Source: Vibrio sp. UBA2441 (lineage in GTDB: Bacteria > Pseudomonadota > Gammaproteobacteria > Enterobacterales > Vibrionaceae). Taken from it: a stretch of 64,000 nt of DNA. The stretch covers positions 1-64,000 of the forward strand of contig DDQN01000024.1 of the NCBI GenBank assembly GCA_002342685.1, read 5' to 3'. Shown here piece after piece: positions 55,217 to 63,327 of the stretch (positions within the stretch are counted from its first letter, which is position 1; every line of letters starts with the position of its first letter). The notes beneath the pieces were generated by a model. That model did no database searches. It saw nothing but the letters and a program-made list of their open reading frames with translations, and had not been told where the DNA came from. Both the position numbers and the translations under genes were made by a program.

Positions 55217-55257
55217 AAGAGCGTCTTTGTTATATGAAATAACAGACGCTCTTTTTA
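55217..55257. terminator. Terminator between ibpA and gntR
   Basis: AAGAGCGTCT (55217-55226) pairs with AGACGCTCTT (55244-55253), plus GTTAT/ATAAC inside, followed by TTTTT. Shared by the convergent ibpA and gntR. Confidence 0.85.
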
Positions 55258-55273
55258 GTTTTATGTGTACCCG

Positions 55274-56281
55274 TTAAAGGCTTTCACCTAAGAAAATCTT
55301 AGTATCAAGTTCAATGATTTTATTTTGAATGGGCTCTGTTGGATTTTTTAGCCTGTACAATAGGTTTTCTGCGGCAATTTTACCGATCTCTTCTCTTGGC
55401 GTAATGACGGTAGCTAATGTTGGGCTGACCACTGAAGTGATGTTATGGCCGTGAAACCCAACCACTGAAATATCTTTGGGAATATTAATTCCTTGGCGTA
55501 CCCCTTCAAACAGAGCACCGATAGCCAAATCATCATTGGTACAATAAATACCGTCGATATCGGGATATTTTTCAATGGCGATTCGAGTCAGCTCAGAACC
55601 GACAGAGTAGGAAGAGGCTTCTTTCGTTCCAACGACTAGGGGCTCTAACCCCGCTTTTTCCATCGCTTGTTCATAACCTAATATTTTTTGCTTGGTTCTC
55701 TCATCCATTCGGGCAGCAAGATAAACAATCTTTTTTCTGCCTTTAGATATCATTAAATTGGTAATTGAAGCACTGGCTTTGGTGTTATTGAAACCGACGG
55801 CTTGTTGTAGAGGAGGTGACGCTGAATCCATTATTTCTATGACAGGAATACCCGCTGCTTTTAGCATTTTTTTAGAACGTTCGGTATGGTAACTTTCTGA
55901 GAGAATCATGCCGTCTACATTGTATGAAAGCAGTGTTTCTATGCGCTTCTCTTCTGTATTTTTACTATACCCATAGTGAGCCAGCATAGCTTGATAGCCT
56001 TTTGGTTCAATAACTGCCTCAATACCTCGTAGCGTTTCACTAAATACCTGATTGGTCAATGAAGGAACAAGAACTCCGATAGAATAGCTTTTTGCTTTCG
56101 ATAGGATATCGGGTGCTCGATTTGGCACATATCCCGACTCTTCTACCGCTTGAGCTATCTTCTTACCGACGGGTTCAGACACTTTTTCAGGATCTCTTAA
56201 GAAGCGACTAACCGTCATTTTGGTTACACCAACCTGATCGGCAATGCTTTGTAATGTAGGTCGTTGTTTTTTCGTTGTCAT
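55274..56281 (-). CDS. gntR: LacI-family gluconate repressor GntR
   Basis: 335 residues: N-terminal HTH (LQSIADQVGVTKMTVSRFLR), hinge and periplasmic-binding-protein-like ligand domain. Long stretches agree with E. coli GntR, such as GYVPNRAPDILS, LLSYNVDGMIL, YCTNDDLAIGA and VGFHGHNI. It should bind the ATGTTATCGGTAACAT-type boxes found before dctP. Last gene of the gluconate cluster, with its own upstream gap of 319 bp. Confidence 0.93.
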   Translation of the reverse strand: MTTKKQRPTLQSIADQVGVTKMTVSRFLRDPEKVSEPVGKKIAQAVEESGYVPNRAPDILSKAKSYSIGVLVPSLTNQVFSETLRGIEAVIEPKGYQAMLAHYGYSKNTEEKRIETLLSYNVDGMILSESYHTERSKKMLKAAGIPVIEIMDSASPPLQQAVGFNNTKASASITNLMISKGRKKIVYLAARMDERTKQKILGYEQAMEKAGLEPLVVGTKEASSYSVGSELTRIAIEKYPDIDGIYCTNDDLAIGALFEGVRQGINIPKDISVVGFHGHNITSVVSPTLATVITPREEIGKIAAENLLYRLKNPTEPIQNKIIELDTKIFLGESL

Positions 56282-56600
56282 ATATTTCTTATTTTATACT
56301 TATTAACCGGTGACGATTTATCTAAGGTAGTCTTATTCTAATTTCTACGGCGCTATCGCTTGTGTATCTAGGGTACTACAAATCATCATATCTGCCTTGA
56401 TCAGAAGCCAATAAATTATCGCAGAACGAGCACCTTGAGCTTATTAGGGTATTAGTTGATTAAAAAAGGGGAAAAACTCTTTATGCCAATGGATCTAGTT
56501 CCGCGTTTATATCTCATTTATTGTTATTACACTTTACTCATTGGTTGAATGTTCCGGCCAAAAAATAGATCAGTATGTAGAGTATTGAAAATTCAATACT
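56282..56600. other. Intergenic region upstream of gntR
   Basis: 319 bp between gntK and gntR (both minus strand), presumably holding the gntR promoter. An ACCGGT core at 56306-56311 is only a poor match to the GntR operator. No gene is supported. Confidence 0.4.
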
Positions 56601-56602
56601 CT
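56579..56602 (-). repeat. Perfect inverted repeat over the gntK stop codon
   Basis: AGAGTATTGAA-AA-TTCAATACTCT, an 11-bp perfect stem ending inside the gntK stop. The nearest T run on the minus strand is about 12 bases further on, so it is a weak terminator or an mRNA-end stabiliser. Confidence 0.55.
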
Positions 56603-57086
56603 AGTTATGTATATGAGTCAGTATCGAGGCGACCACCTCTTCAGGCGATTGATCAATATTGACATGAAAGGCTTCAGCGGTCGTTGGCTCGATCAGCGTA
56701 TCGAATTGACTGAGTAACATACCGTAGCCATTAAAATAATGATCTTCACGTTGTTGGTGCCTGAACCAAATAGTCTCAAAATCACCTTTCAAATAAACAA
56801 ACTGCAAATCACGACAATCTTTTCTTAATACCTCTCTGTATTCTGGTTTGAGTGCAGAGCAGGCAACGACCAATTGCTGGTGATCTTTTATCAGCTGATT
56901 TAACGTTTCCAACCAAGATTGACGGTCAGCATCGGTTAATGGGATGCCAATTTGCATTTTTTTTACATTTTCCTTGGGGTGATAATCGTCCCCATCGAAA
57001 AAAGGAATATTTAAGGCTTTCGCTAAGTTAGAGCCAATAGATGACTTCCCGCAGCCAGAAACCCCCATAACAACGTATTTATTCAT
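56601..57086 (-). CDS. gntK: Gluconokinase
   Basis: 161-residue P-loop kinase that phosphorylates gluconate to 6-phosphogluconate. Walker A MGVSGCGKSSIG (7-18), FDGDDYHPKENVKKM, ACSALKPEYRE and VYLKGDFE are family features. It is last in dctPQM-gntK, indicating that the TRAP transporter imports gluconate. Confidence 0.95.
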   Translation of the reverse strand: MNKYVVMGVSGCGKSSIGSNLAKALNIPFFDGDDYHPKENVKKMQIGIPLTDADRQSWLETLNQLIKDHQQLVVACSALKPEYREVLRKDCRDLQFVYLKGDFETIWFRHQQREDHYFNGYGMLLSQFDTLIEPTTAEAFHVNIDQSPEEVVASILTHIHN

Positions 57087-57120
57087 TAATTACATCCTGA
57101 CAAAAGGTTATCTTTTCGAC

Positions 57121-58443
57121 TTATTGCCACCAAAGAGCAAGTTGAGGAAAAGCAATAACCAAGCTTAATACCATTACCTGAAGTGCTATAAACGGAAGCA
57201 ACGAGGTGAAAATTTCTCCCAGACTGATGTCTTTTGGAGCAACAGATTTAAGATAGAATGCGGCCGGACCAAACGGTGGAGATAAGAACGCCACTTGCAT
57301 ATTTAAACAAAAGACCACACCGAACCAGACAGGATCCATACCTAGGCTGATTATTATGGGGACAAAAATAGGCATAGTGAGTAGGGCAACACCGACCCAA
57401 TCTAAAAACATTCCGAGAACAAAGAGAATAACCATCATGATAATAAGAGTGGTCATTGCGTGCCCGCCACTCAATGTAAGAATGGTTTGTTCGACAAAAT
57501 CGATACCGCCCATAAGGTTATATACACCGACCAAAGCAGAAGCACCGATACCAATCCACATGATCATGCCGCAAGTGCGCATAGTGGCTATGGCTGAGTC
57601 TTTGATCATTGAAGCATTGAGTTCGCCACGAATAGCCGCACTAATTGCGATGCCCACAACGCCAAGGGCAGAGGCTTCTGTCACCGACGCGACACCGGTA
57701 TAAATGCTGCCTAATACGGTTGCAACAGATAACAGAGGAAAGAAAAGTGCTTTGAAATAACTCGGTTTATTTATTGCGTCTTCAGCTAATTCTTCTTCAG
57801 TGGGAAGTGGGGCTAATGCTGGGTTTATTTTGCAGCGGATGAGTACATAAATGATGTAAGCCATGGCAAGAATAAAAGCGGGAAGAAAAGAAGCTTTAAA
57901 CAGATCACCAATGGATACCGATGCTGATAAACCATAGATAATAAGCACGATACTGGGTGGCAGCATCGTTCCTAGGGCACCACCAGCACAGGTTGTACCT
58001 ATGGCCAGTTTTCGGTCGTACCCCAGCCTTAACATTTGAGGTAGAGCCAAAATGCCAAGCAGTACGGTTTCTCCTCCTATCACACCAGACATAGAAGCCA
58101 GAATAACAGCAACAATCAAGGTTTGAACCGCAACCCCTCCCCTGACGCGCCTGCCTACACTTTTCATAGCATCAAAAAGATCTTGCGCGATGCCCGACCT
58201 GTCCAGCAGGGCAGCCATCAATACAAACATAGGTACGGCTAGAAAAACATAGCCATTAACAAAACTAAATATTCGACTTGTAATCAAGGGCAGGGCATCA
58301 ACACCAAACCAGCCTAAGGTAAATAATAAAGCAACTAAACATGTAACAAACGCTAATTGCATACCGGTAAGTAGCAGACCAATCATCATCGCCAGCATTA
58401 ATAAGCTGCCATAGGCGATACCTATAGAAGATAAATCAAACAT
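57121..58443 (-). CDS. TRAP transporter large membrane subunit DctM
   Basis: 440-residue, about 12-helix ion-coupled transporter subunit of the DctM family (ion transporter superfamily). Typical stretches are TCAGGALGTMLPPSIVLIIYG and FLDWVGVALLTMPIFVPI. It overlaps dctQ by 8 bp and precedes gntK, so gluconate or a related sugar acid is the inferred substrate. Confidence 0.93.
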   Translation of the reverse strand: MFDLSSIGIAYGSLLMLAMMIGLLLTGMQLAFVTCLVALLFTLGWFGVDALPLITSRIFSFVNGYVFLAVPMFVLMAALLDRSGIAQDLFDAMKSVGRRVRGGVAVQTLIVAVILASMSGVIGGETVLLGILALPQMLRLGYDRKLAIGTTCAGGALGTMLPPSIVLIIYGLSASVSIGDLFKASFLPAFILAMAYIIYVLIRCKINPALAPLPTEEELAEDAINKPSYFKALFFPLLSVATVLGSIYTGVASVTEASALGVVGIAISAAIRGELNASMIKDSAIATMRTCGMIMWIGIGASALVGVYNLMGGIDFVEQTILTLSGGHAMTTLIIMMVILFVLGMFLDWVGVALLTMPIFVPIIISLGMDPVWFGVVFCLNMQVAFLSPPFGPAAFYLKSVAPKDISLGEIFTSLLPFIALQVMVLSLVIAFPQLALWWQ

Positions 58444-58981
58444 CTTTTTCCTTCCTTAGGTCTTGGATTTCATTGATGAGGTGCAAAGTGAACTGAACAA
58501 ACATAAGACAAACCGTAATGAAAATAAGCCCTTTTAAAAGCGCCGGAAAAGGAGGGTTCCAGGCCGTACCGGAGGTTTCCAGATGAATATCTCCCCATGG
58601 CGTTAGCCATGAACTCATCACCATTTGATAAGCTGCATAGATAAGTAGCCCAGAAAACAATAATCCGGCCAAATGATGGAAAATATTAAGATAGTGGCGT
58701 GTTTTTTGAGAAACAGAGTCGTAGATCAAAACCACACGAACGTGCTTGTCTGTGGCGATAGCGTACGCACCACCAATAACGAACAGTGAGCCACCAATAA
58801 AGGAGGCGGTTTCATGAACCCAAATAGTCGGGGCATTGAAAAGATATCGACTGATAACCTCATAAAAAGAAATAATAACGGTAAAAACAAAAAAAAGACT
58901 AAGTGCCTGACTGACTTTATCAACGATTTTGTCGAGTTTGTTGATAGGCATTTCATTGGGTATATGGGTAGAGTCTTTCAT
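58436..58981 (-). CDS. TRAP transporter small membrane subunit DctQ
   Basis: 181-residue, four-helix DctQ subunit. Hydrophobic segments lie at about 25-45, 62-80, 105-125 and 145-168; motif RYLFNAPTIWVHETASF is typical (conserved W, E). Pairs with DctM. Confidence 0.92.
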   Translation of the reverse strand: MKDSTHIPNEMPINKLDKIVDKVSQALSLFFVFTVIISFYEVISRYLFNAPTIWVHETASFIGGSLFVIGGAYAIATDKHVRVVLIYDSVSQKTRHYLNIFHHLAGLLFSGLLIYAAYQMVMSSWLTPWGDIHLETSGTAWNPPFPALLKGLIFITVCLMFVQFTLHLINEIQDLRKEKDV

Positions 58982-59034
58982 AATACTAAATCCGAGAAGT
59001 TAGGGAGAGAAGACCTCTCCCTAATTTTATCGCC

Positions 59035-60051
59035 TTACAACAGGCCAGAGTTTTTCAGATAGGTCGTGATTGAGTCGTAAACTTTTTTCGCATTAGGAGA
59101 GCGACTTGCGTATTTTTCCCATTCACCCATAGCAATGGTGCGGAATTTTTTACGTTCTTCTGCTGGCCAGTCATGAATAGTAATCTTTGGATTTGCCTGA
59201 GCCTCTTTAACTGCTTTTTGATCTGCGATACGAAGCTGAGTAGTAATATCTTTGGCAAAGTCACGAACGGAAACAATCATTATTTCCTGTAGTTCAGCGG
59301 GTAATTTGTCCCACTTTTTCTGGCTCATTGAGATGTCAATGAGCGGCAGTGAATGGAAGCCCGGCTGCACAGGGTGAGTCGCAATATCATTCATTCCTGC
59401 TTTTTGGTTGGTAGAGAACACTGTATAGTCAGCGGCATCAATAACGCCTTTACTTAGGCCCGTAAATACTTCAGAACCGGGTAGATTGACCGGAGCTGCA
59501 CCTGCAGCGGCAAATACTTGCTGAACAAGGCCTTCAGGTGCACGAAGTTTCAAACCTTTAAGGTCATCTACACCATTAATAGGTACTTTAGAAACAAAGG
59601 ACTCGACCCCTGTTGTTGAACCACCAATGTATTGAACCCCATAAGGCGCATATAACTCGGTCATCAGTTCATAACCACCACCGTAGTTAATATATTGAAG
59701 GAGTTGTCTTGTATCAGACCAAGCGCCAACCATATTACCGATAAGACCAAACGCAGGATCTTTACCAGAAAAATAGCCAGTGGCGGTTATATGTCCATCT
59801 AAAACGCCCATTTTTATAGCATCGAGAGTTTCAGTATGCTTAACTGCGGCACCCACTGGAAGTAGGTCTATGTCGATTCGACCAGCAGACATTCTTTCCA
59901 CACGTTTTGTCCATTCTTTTTGAACCTGGAAGTTTTTATCGCCTGAAGGGTCACTTGATTGGAATTTAAAATTGAATTCCGCAGCCAGAGCAGAACTCGA
60001 GAGTAGGGTAGCAACAACAGCAGTACTCAGAGTTTTCATTTTGTACTTCAT
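59035..60051 (-). CDS. TRAP transporter substrate-binding protein DctP
   Basis: 338-residue periplasmic DctP protein with signal peptide (cut after SSSALA, before AEFNFKF). The carboxylate-binding arginine lies in LKLRAPEGLVQQ (about 165), with the family stretch GLSKGVIDAADYTVFST. The start follows GAAAGGA. First gene of the operon and nearest to two GntR operators, supporting gluconate or a similar sugar acid as ligand. Confidence 0.93.
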   Translation of the reverse strand: MKYKMKTLSTAVVATLLSSSALAAEFNFKFQSSDPSGDKNFQVQKEWTKRVERMSAGRIDIDLLPVGAAVKHTETLDAIKMGVLDGHITATGYFSGKDPAFGLIGNMVGAWSDTRQLLQYINYGGGYELMTELYAPYGVQYIGGSTTGVESFVSKVPINGVDDLKGLKLRAPEGLVQQVFAAAGAAPVNLPGSEVFTGLSKGVIDAADYTVFSTNQKAGMNDIATHPVQPGFHSLPLIDISMSQKKWDKLPAELQEIMIVSVRDFAKDITTQLRIADQKAVKEAQANPKITIHDWPAEERKKFRTIAMGEWEKYASRSPNAKKVYDSITTYLKNSGLL

Positions 60052-60085
60052 AGAGTCAGTCCTTTCATTAGATTTTTAAGTCCCT

Positions 60086-60129
60086 TTGTTACCGGGAACA
60101 TTGTAATGTTATCGGTAACATCATGGTAA
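60086..60129 (-). promoter_or_regulatory. dctP promoter with two GntR operators
   Basis: Box 1, TTGTTACCGGGAACAT (60086-60101), and box 2, ATGTTATCGGTAACAT (60106-60121), are 20 bp apart centre to centre. Box 2 read on the other strand is ATGTTACCGATAACAT, the E. coli GntR consensus as I know it. On the minus strand TTACCA (60124-60129) and TACAAT (60100-60105) form a promoter whose 18-bp spacer is filled by box 2, while box 1 covers the start site. Confidence 0.85.
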
Positions 60130-60216
60130 AATCTGTTATGTGGGTCGCATTTATTAATTTTTTGTTAATTTTGTGATCAATGATTTTTTTATAAGTAAAA
60201 TGTAAATTTGAATACA

Positions 60217-60246
60217 AAAAAAGTGGTAACCATGTACCACTTTTAA
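60217..60246 (-). terminator. Terminator after avtA
   Basis: AAAAGTGGTA-ACCATG-TACCACTTTT with a long T run on the minus strand, between avtA and the dctP promoter. Confidence 0.85.
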
Positions 60247-60272
60247 ATAACTATTTGGAATAAACAGAGTGT

Positions 60273-61526
60273 CTATTCTTGATAAGCTCTTATTACTTCT
60301 TCCGCGATGGCCTTAATGCCGTCTCGCATACTTTGTTCATCCTGAACATAATTCATACGTATGCATTGACGAGTGTGCGGCCAACTCTCCGTATTTTCCT
60401 GACCAAAGAAAAAATACTCTCCCGGTATGATAAGAACCCCACGGGATTTCAAGCGTTGATATAGCTCCATAGAGCTAATTGGTAGCTCATCAAACCATAG
60501 CCATAGAAAAATGGCTCCTTCTGGTTTATGGATTTTAAAACGAGGATCGGTGATTTCTTTTTGTAGTAATTTTACTGCATGCAGCGCTTTTTGCTGATAA
60601 AAAGGCCTGATAACTTTCTGGCTAAGTGGTAACAAATCACCTGATTCAATCATGTGCGTGCCTATGGCAGGACCAAGACTGCCAGGAGCCAGACTAATAA
60701 TTCCGTTCATATTTGTCATTGCTTTTGTCACCGCTTCATTTGCGATGATGATACCGCAACGCATGCCGGGTAGGCCTAGCTTAGAAAGGCTCATACACAG
60801 AATAGTATTTTCATTCCAGAACGGTTTTACTTCTTCAAAGATAATATTTGGGAATGGAGTACCGTAAGCATTATCTATGATTAGTGGGATGTTGTTTTTA
60901 CGAGCTAATACGTCTAGTTTTTCTACTTCTGCATCAGTGAGTACGTTCCCTGTTGGGTTAGTTGGTCGAGAGGCACAAATTGCCGCAATAGAGTCATTTA
61001 CTTCTAATTGTTCAAAATCGACATGATATTTGAACATGCGATTTTCAAGCAGTTCTATTTCTGGGCGGTAAGAGATAAAAATATTGTCATCCACACCTGA
61101 GTCGCTATAGCCAATATATTCTGGTGCCAGAGGTAATAAAATTTTCTTATGTGAACCGTCTGCTTGCTTACCAGCCAAAAGGTTGAACAGATAGAAAAAA
61201 GCACTTTGGCTACCGTTAGTCAGGCTGATGTTCTTTTCTGAAATATTCCAGCCGTATGTTTTATGAAGTAGTTTCGCCAATGCTTTTACAAATGCATCTT
61301 TACCTTGTGGTCCATCGTAATTAGCCATGGCCTCGACCAATTTGCCACTATCCAACAGTTCTTTACTGGCTTGATGAAAGTAATCGAGCATGGCGGGAAT
61401 GGCTGCAGGATTTCCACCTCCGAGCATAATGGCACCCGGAGTGCGAAGGCCATCATTTAAGTCATCCATTAATTGCGTTATGCCAGAGTGTCGATTGAAT
61501 TTTTCACCAAACTTAGAAAATTGCAT
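60273..61526 (-). CDS. avtA: Valine--pyruvate aminotransferase
   Basis: 417-residue PLP fold type I transaminase (AvtA, transaminase C) that exchanges amino groups between valine and pyruvate/alanine. The N terminus FSKFGEKFNRHSGITQLM and blocks LTNGSQSAFFYLFNL, SRPTNPTGNVLTD and SLSKLGLPGMRCGI (PLP Lys) follow E. coli AvtA closely. It follows ibpA in V. cholerae; here the gluconate cluster separates them. Confidence 0.95.
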   Translation of the reverse strand: MQFSKFGEKFNRHSGITQLMDDLNDGLRTPGAIMLGGGNPAAIPAMLDYFHQASKELLDSGKLVEAMANYDGPQGKDAFVKALAKLLHKTYGWNISEKNISLTNGSQSAFFYLFNLLAGKQADGSHKKILLPLAPEYIGYSDSGVDDNIFISYRPEIELLENRMFKYHVDFEQLEVNDSIAAICASRPTNPTGNVLTDAEVEKLDVLARKNNIPLIIDNAYGTPFPNIIFEEVKPFWNENTILCMSLSKLGLPGMRCGIIIANEAVTKAMTNMNGIISLAPGSLGPAIGTHMIESGDLLPLSQKVIRPFYQQKALHAVKLLQKEITDPRFKIHKPEGAIFLWLWFDELPISSMELYQRLKSRGVLIIPGEYFFFGQENTESWPHTRQCIRMNYVQDEQSMRDGIKAIAEEVIRAYQE

Positions 61527-61859
61527 TTGTTTATGTACCTAATTCATTGTGGTTGCTTTCAGTGTCGGAACGCCAGTACGTTGCTGGCGAGAAGATTACT
61601 CTTTGAACATACCGCAATGTCCGGATTAGGAAAAGTATGAATTGACTTGAACAAGGAAAAAAGACAATCACACCCTGAGTATACTGGCTGATGAGAGAGC
61701 CTTTTGTGGAAATATATGAGAAAGCTGAATTGAACCTGAATGAACTCCCGCTAATTGTCAGAGGAATGTGAGGAATCTCACATATGTATTGCTCAAAATC
61801 AGTTCGATTTTTAAACTCTATCCCGTAAATAAATTCAATATAAAACACAGGATACAGTC
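61527..61859. other. Divergent avtA / flp intergenic region
   Basis: 333 bp with no supported gene. A 105-codon minus-strand frame covers most of it but lacks a ribosome site and family resemblance. It contains a consensus CRP site and must hold promoters for avtA and the tad operon. Confidence 0.5.
61767..61782. promoter_or_regulatory. Consensus CRP-binding site upstream of flp
   Basis: TGTGA-GGAATC-TCACA, exact in both half-sites, with flanking AA and T. The centre is about 85 bp before the flp start. With a -10-like TAAATA near 61826 it would sit near -63, a class I activating position. Confidence 0.75.
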
Positions 61860-62078
61860 ATGCTTACTAGATTATTTGTTAATACTCAATTGTTTATGGA
61901 ATCTTTCAGAAGCGATGAACGCGGTGTAACGGCCATAGAGTACGCTATCTTAGGCGTATGTATGTCCGCAGTTGTTCTCGCCGTATTCAACGATGCATTA
62001 CGAGTAGCATTAACTGATGCTATTAAATCCATCACGGCCAATATTGGTGCCGCAAACAAACCACCAGTCGTTGGTTAA
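61860..62078 (+). CDS. flp: Flp-type (type IVb) pilin
   Basis: 72-residue prepilin. The leader ends at the processing site of SDERGVTAIEYAILGV (Gly before the cut, Glu at +5, Tyr at +6 of the mature form), followed by one hydrophobic helix, as in Flp/Fap pilins. First gene of the tad locus. Confidence 0.92.
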   Translation: MLTRLFVNTQLFMESFRSDERGVTAIEYAILGVCMSAVVLAVFNDALRVALTDAIKSITANIGAANKPPVVG

Positions 62079-62083
62079 TTTAC

Positions 62084-62521
62084 TTGAATCTGAACTTATG
62101 GTGGCTGTTTCTCCTGGTTAGCATGGCTTTAATAGCCAGTTATCAAGACATTAGATACCGAAAAATACCCAACAAAGTGGTTATTGCAATCGCTTTTATT
62201 GGGGGATTATTTGTCTGTTTAAACGGGTATTTCTATCATATTTTTACGTCACTAATTGTTCTTGCTATTGGTACGGTGCTTTTTCAAATAAAAGTCCTTG
62301 CCGCAGGAGACAGCAAACTTTTCGCCGCTTTTAGCTTAATGATTGCCCCTAAGTACATGTTGATAACCATGTGCTTTATCTTGCTTGCTGGTGGTGTTCT
62401 GGCGATAAGTCAGTGGACAATAAGTAAGGTGATGAAAAGGATAGAGTGGATGACAAAAGGGGTGCCATATGCGGTACCAATTTGTCTTGGAAGCTTATTA
62501 GGTATAGCTGCATCGTTATAG
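62084..62521 (+). CDS. tadV: Prepilin peptidase TadV/CpaA (A24 family)
   Basis: 145-residue membrane aspartic peptidase that matures Flp. Catalytic aspartates lie in SYQDIRYRKIPN and AAGDSKLFAAF (GxGD-like). About five membrane helices. TTG start at 62084, five bases past the flp stop, gives MNLNLWWLFLL; there is no nearby ATG. Confidence 0.88.
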   Translation: MNLNLWWLFLLVSMALIASYQDIRYRKIPNKVVIAIAFIGGLFVCLNGYFYHIFTSLIVLAIGTVLFQIKVLAAGDSKLFAAFSLMIAPKYMLITMCFILLAGGVLAISQWTISKVMKRIEWMTKGVPYAVPICLGSLLGIAASL

Positions 62522-62529
62522 GTTAAAAA

Positions 62530-63315
62530 ATGAATTCAAAAATCATTCTTGTTCTGGCTGTGGTTGTTATATCTATTGGGCTTTATGGGCTAACCAGTGC
62601 CCGTCCAGCTCCTGTTGTTGCACAGCAAGTTCCGATAAAAGAAGTTAAATATAAAGTTTGGCGGTTAAATAAATCCGTTGAAAAAGGTGATCAACTGCGT
62701 CGAAAAGACGTTGAAATAGATTACTTAACTCGCATAGAAGCCGCTCAGTTTGGCATTGGTGGTGACGTTGAACTGAACTGGATCAAGCCACTATTTGCAA
62801 TGATGGCTATAGCAAACAATGAGTTGATTACACCAGAATTGATCGTCTCTCCTGGGGAAGATAATTACCTGAATACAGTGATTGAAACAGGTTTTGTTCC
62901 TTTTAATGTCACGGTACCGGGAAAGGATGTCCTGGGCGGAACTATTGGAATTGGTGATCTAGTTGATATATCCGTTTTATCGGCACCGAAACAGAATTTA
63001 GCCACCGAAGAGACAGTCTCTGATATTCAACATTTAACCATGACTCCCTTGCTGGCTCAAATACCCGTGTTAGATATGATTCGCTCAGAAAAAATGGTCA
63101 GCACACTAACCGCGACAACAGAAACCGAAGTGACGCTTATATTGCAAGTCACTAATAGTGAGCTGGCCAAACTCACCGTTGCAAAGCGAATTGCTGAAAT
63201 TGCGGTGCATAAATCGATCGGCAAACAATATGTCGAAGATTTACATGCGGATTCCGCAGACATTATTCCATCATTAAGCAAAAACGAAACTATCCATGAA
63301 TATCGTTTTAAGTAG
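62530..63315 (+). CDS. rcpC: Flp pilus assembly protein RcpC/CpaB
   Basis: 261 residues: N-terminal membrane helix (SKIILVLAVVVISIGLYGL), then the SAF/CpaB domain (VWRLNKSVEKGDQLRRKDVE) and the RcpC region (VPFNVTVPGKDVLGGTIGIGDLVDI). Periplasmic partner of the secretin. Between tadV and the secretin gene. Confidence 0.9.
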   Translation: MNSKIILVLAVVVISIGLYGLTSARPAPVVAQQVPIKEVKYKVWRLNKSVEKGDQLRRKDVEIDYLTRIEAAQFGIGGDVELNWIKPLFAMMAIANNELITPELIVSPGEDNYLNTVIETGFVPFNVTVPGKDVLGGTIGIGDLVDISVLSAPKQNLATEETVSDIQHLTMTPLLAQIPVLDMIRSEKMVSTLTATTETEVTLILQVTNSELAKLTVAKRIAEIAVHKSIGKQYVEDLHADSADIIPSLSKNETIHEYRFK

Positions 63316-63327
63316 GAGGGTAATAGT

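Noticed and set aside
56301..56316. Possible GntR operator before gntR (ACCGGT core)
   Set aside because: Flanks do not match ATGTT/AACAT; too degenerate to call beside the two clear sites at dctP.
60170..60186. CRP-like half-site TGTGATCAATGA upstream of dctP
   Set aside because: Only one half-site matches; the TCACA half is missing.
61531..61848. 105-codon minus-strand ORF between avtA and flp
   Set aside because: No ribosome site, unusual composition, and it covers the CRP site and promoters that must lie here.
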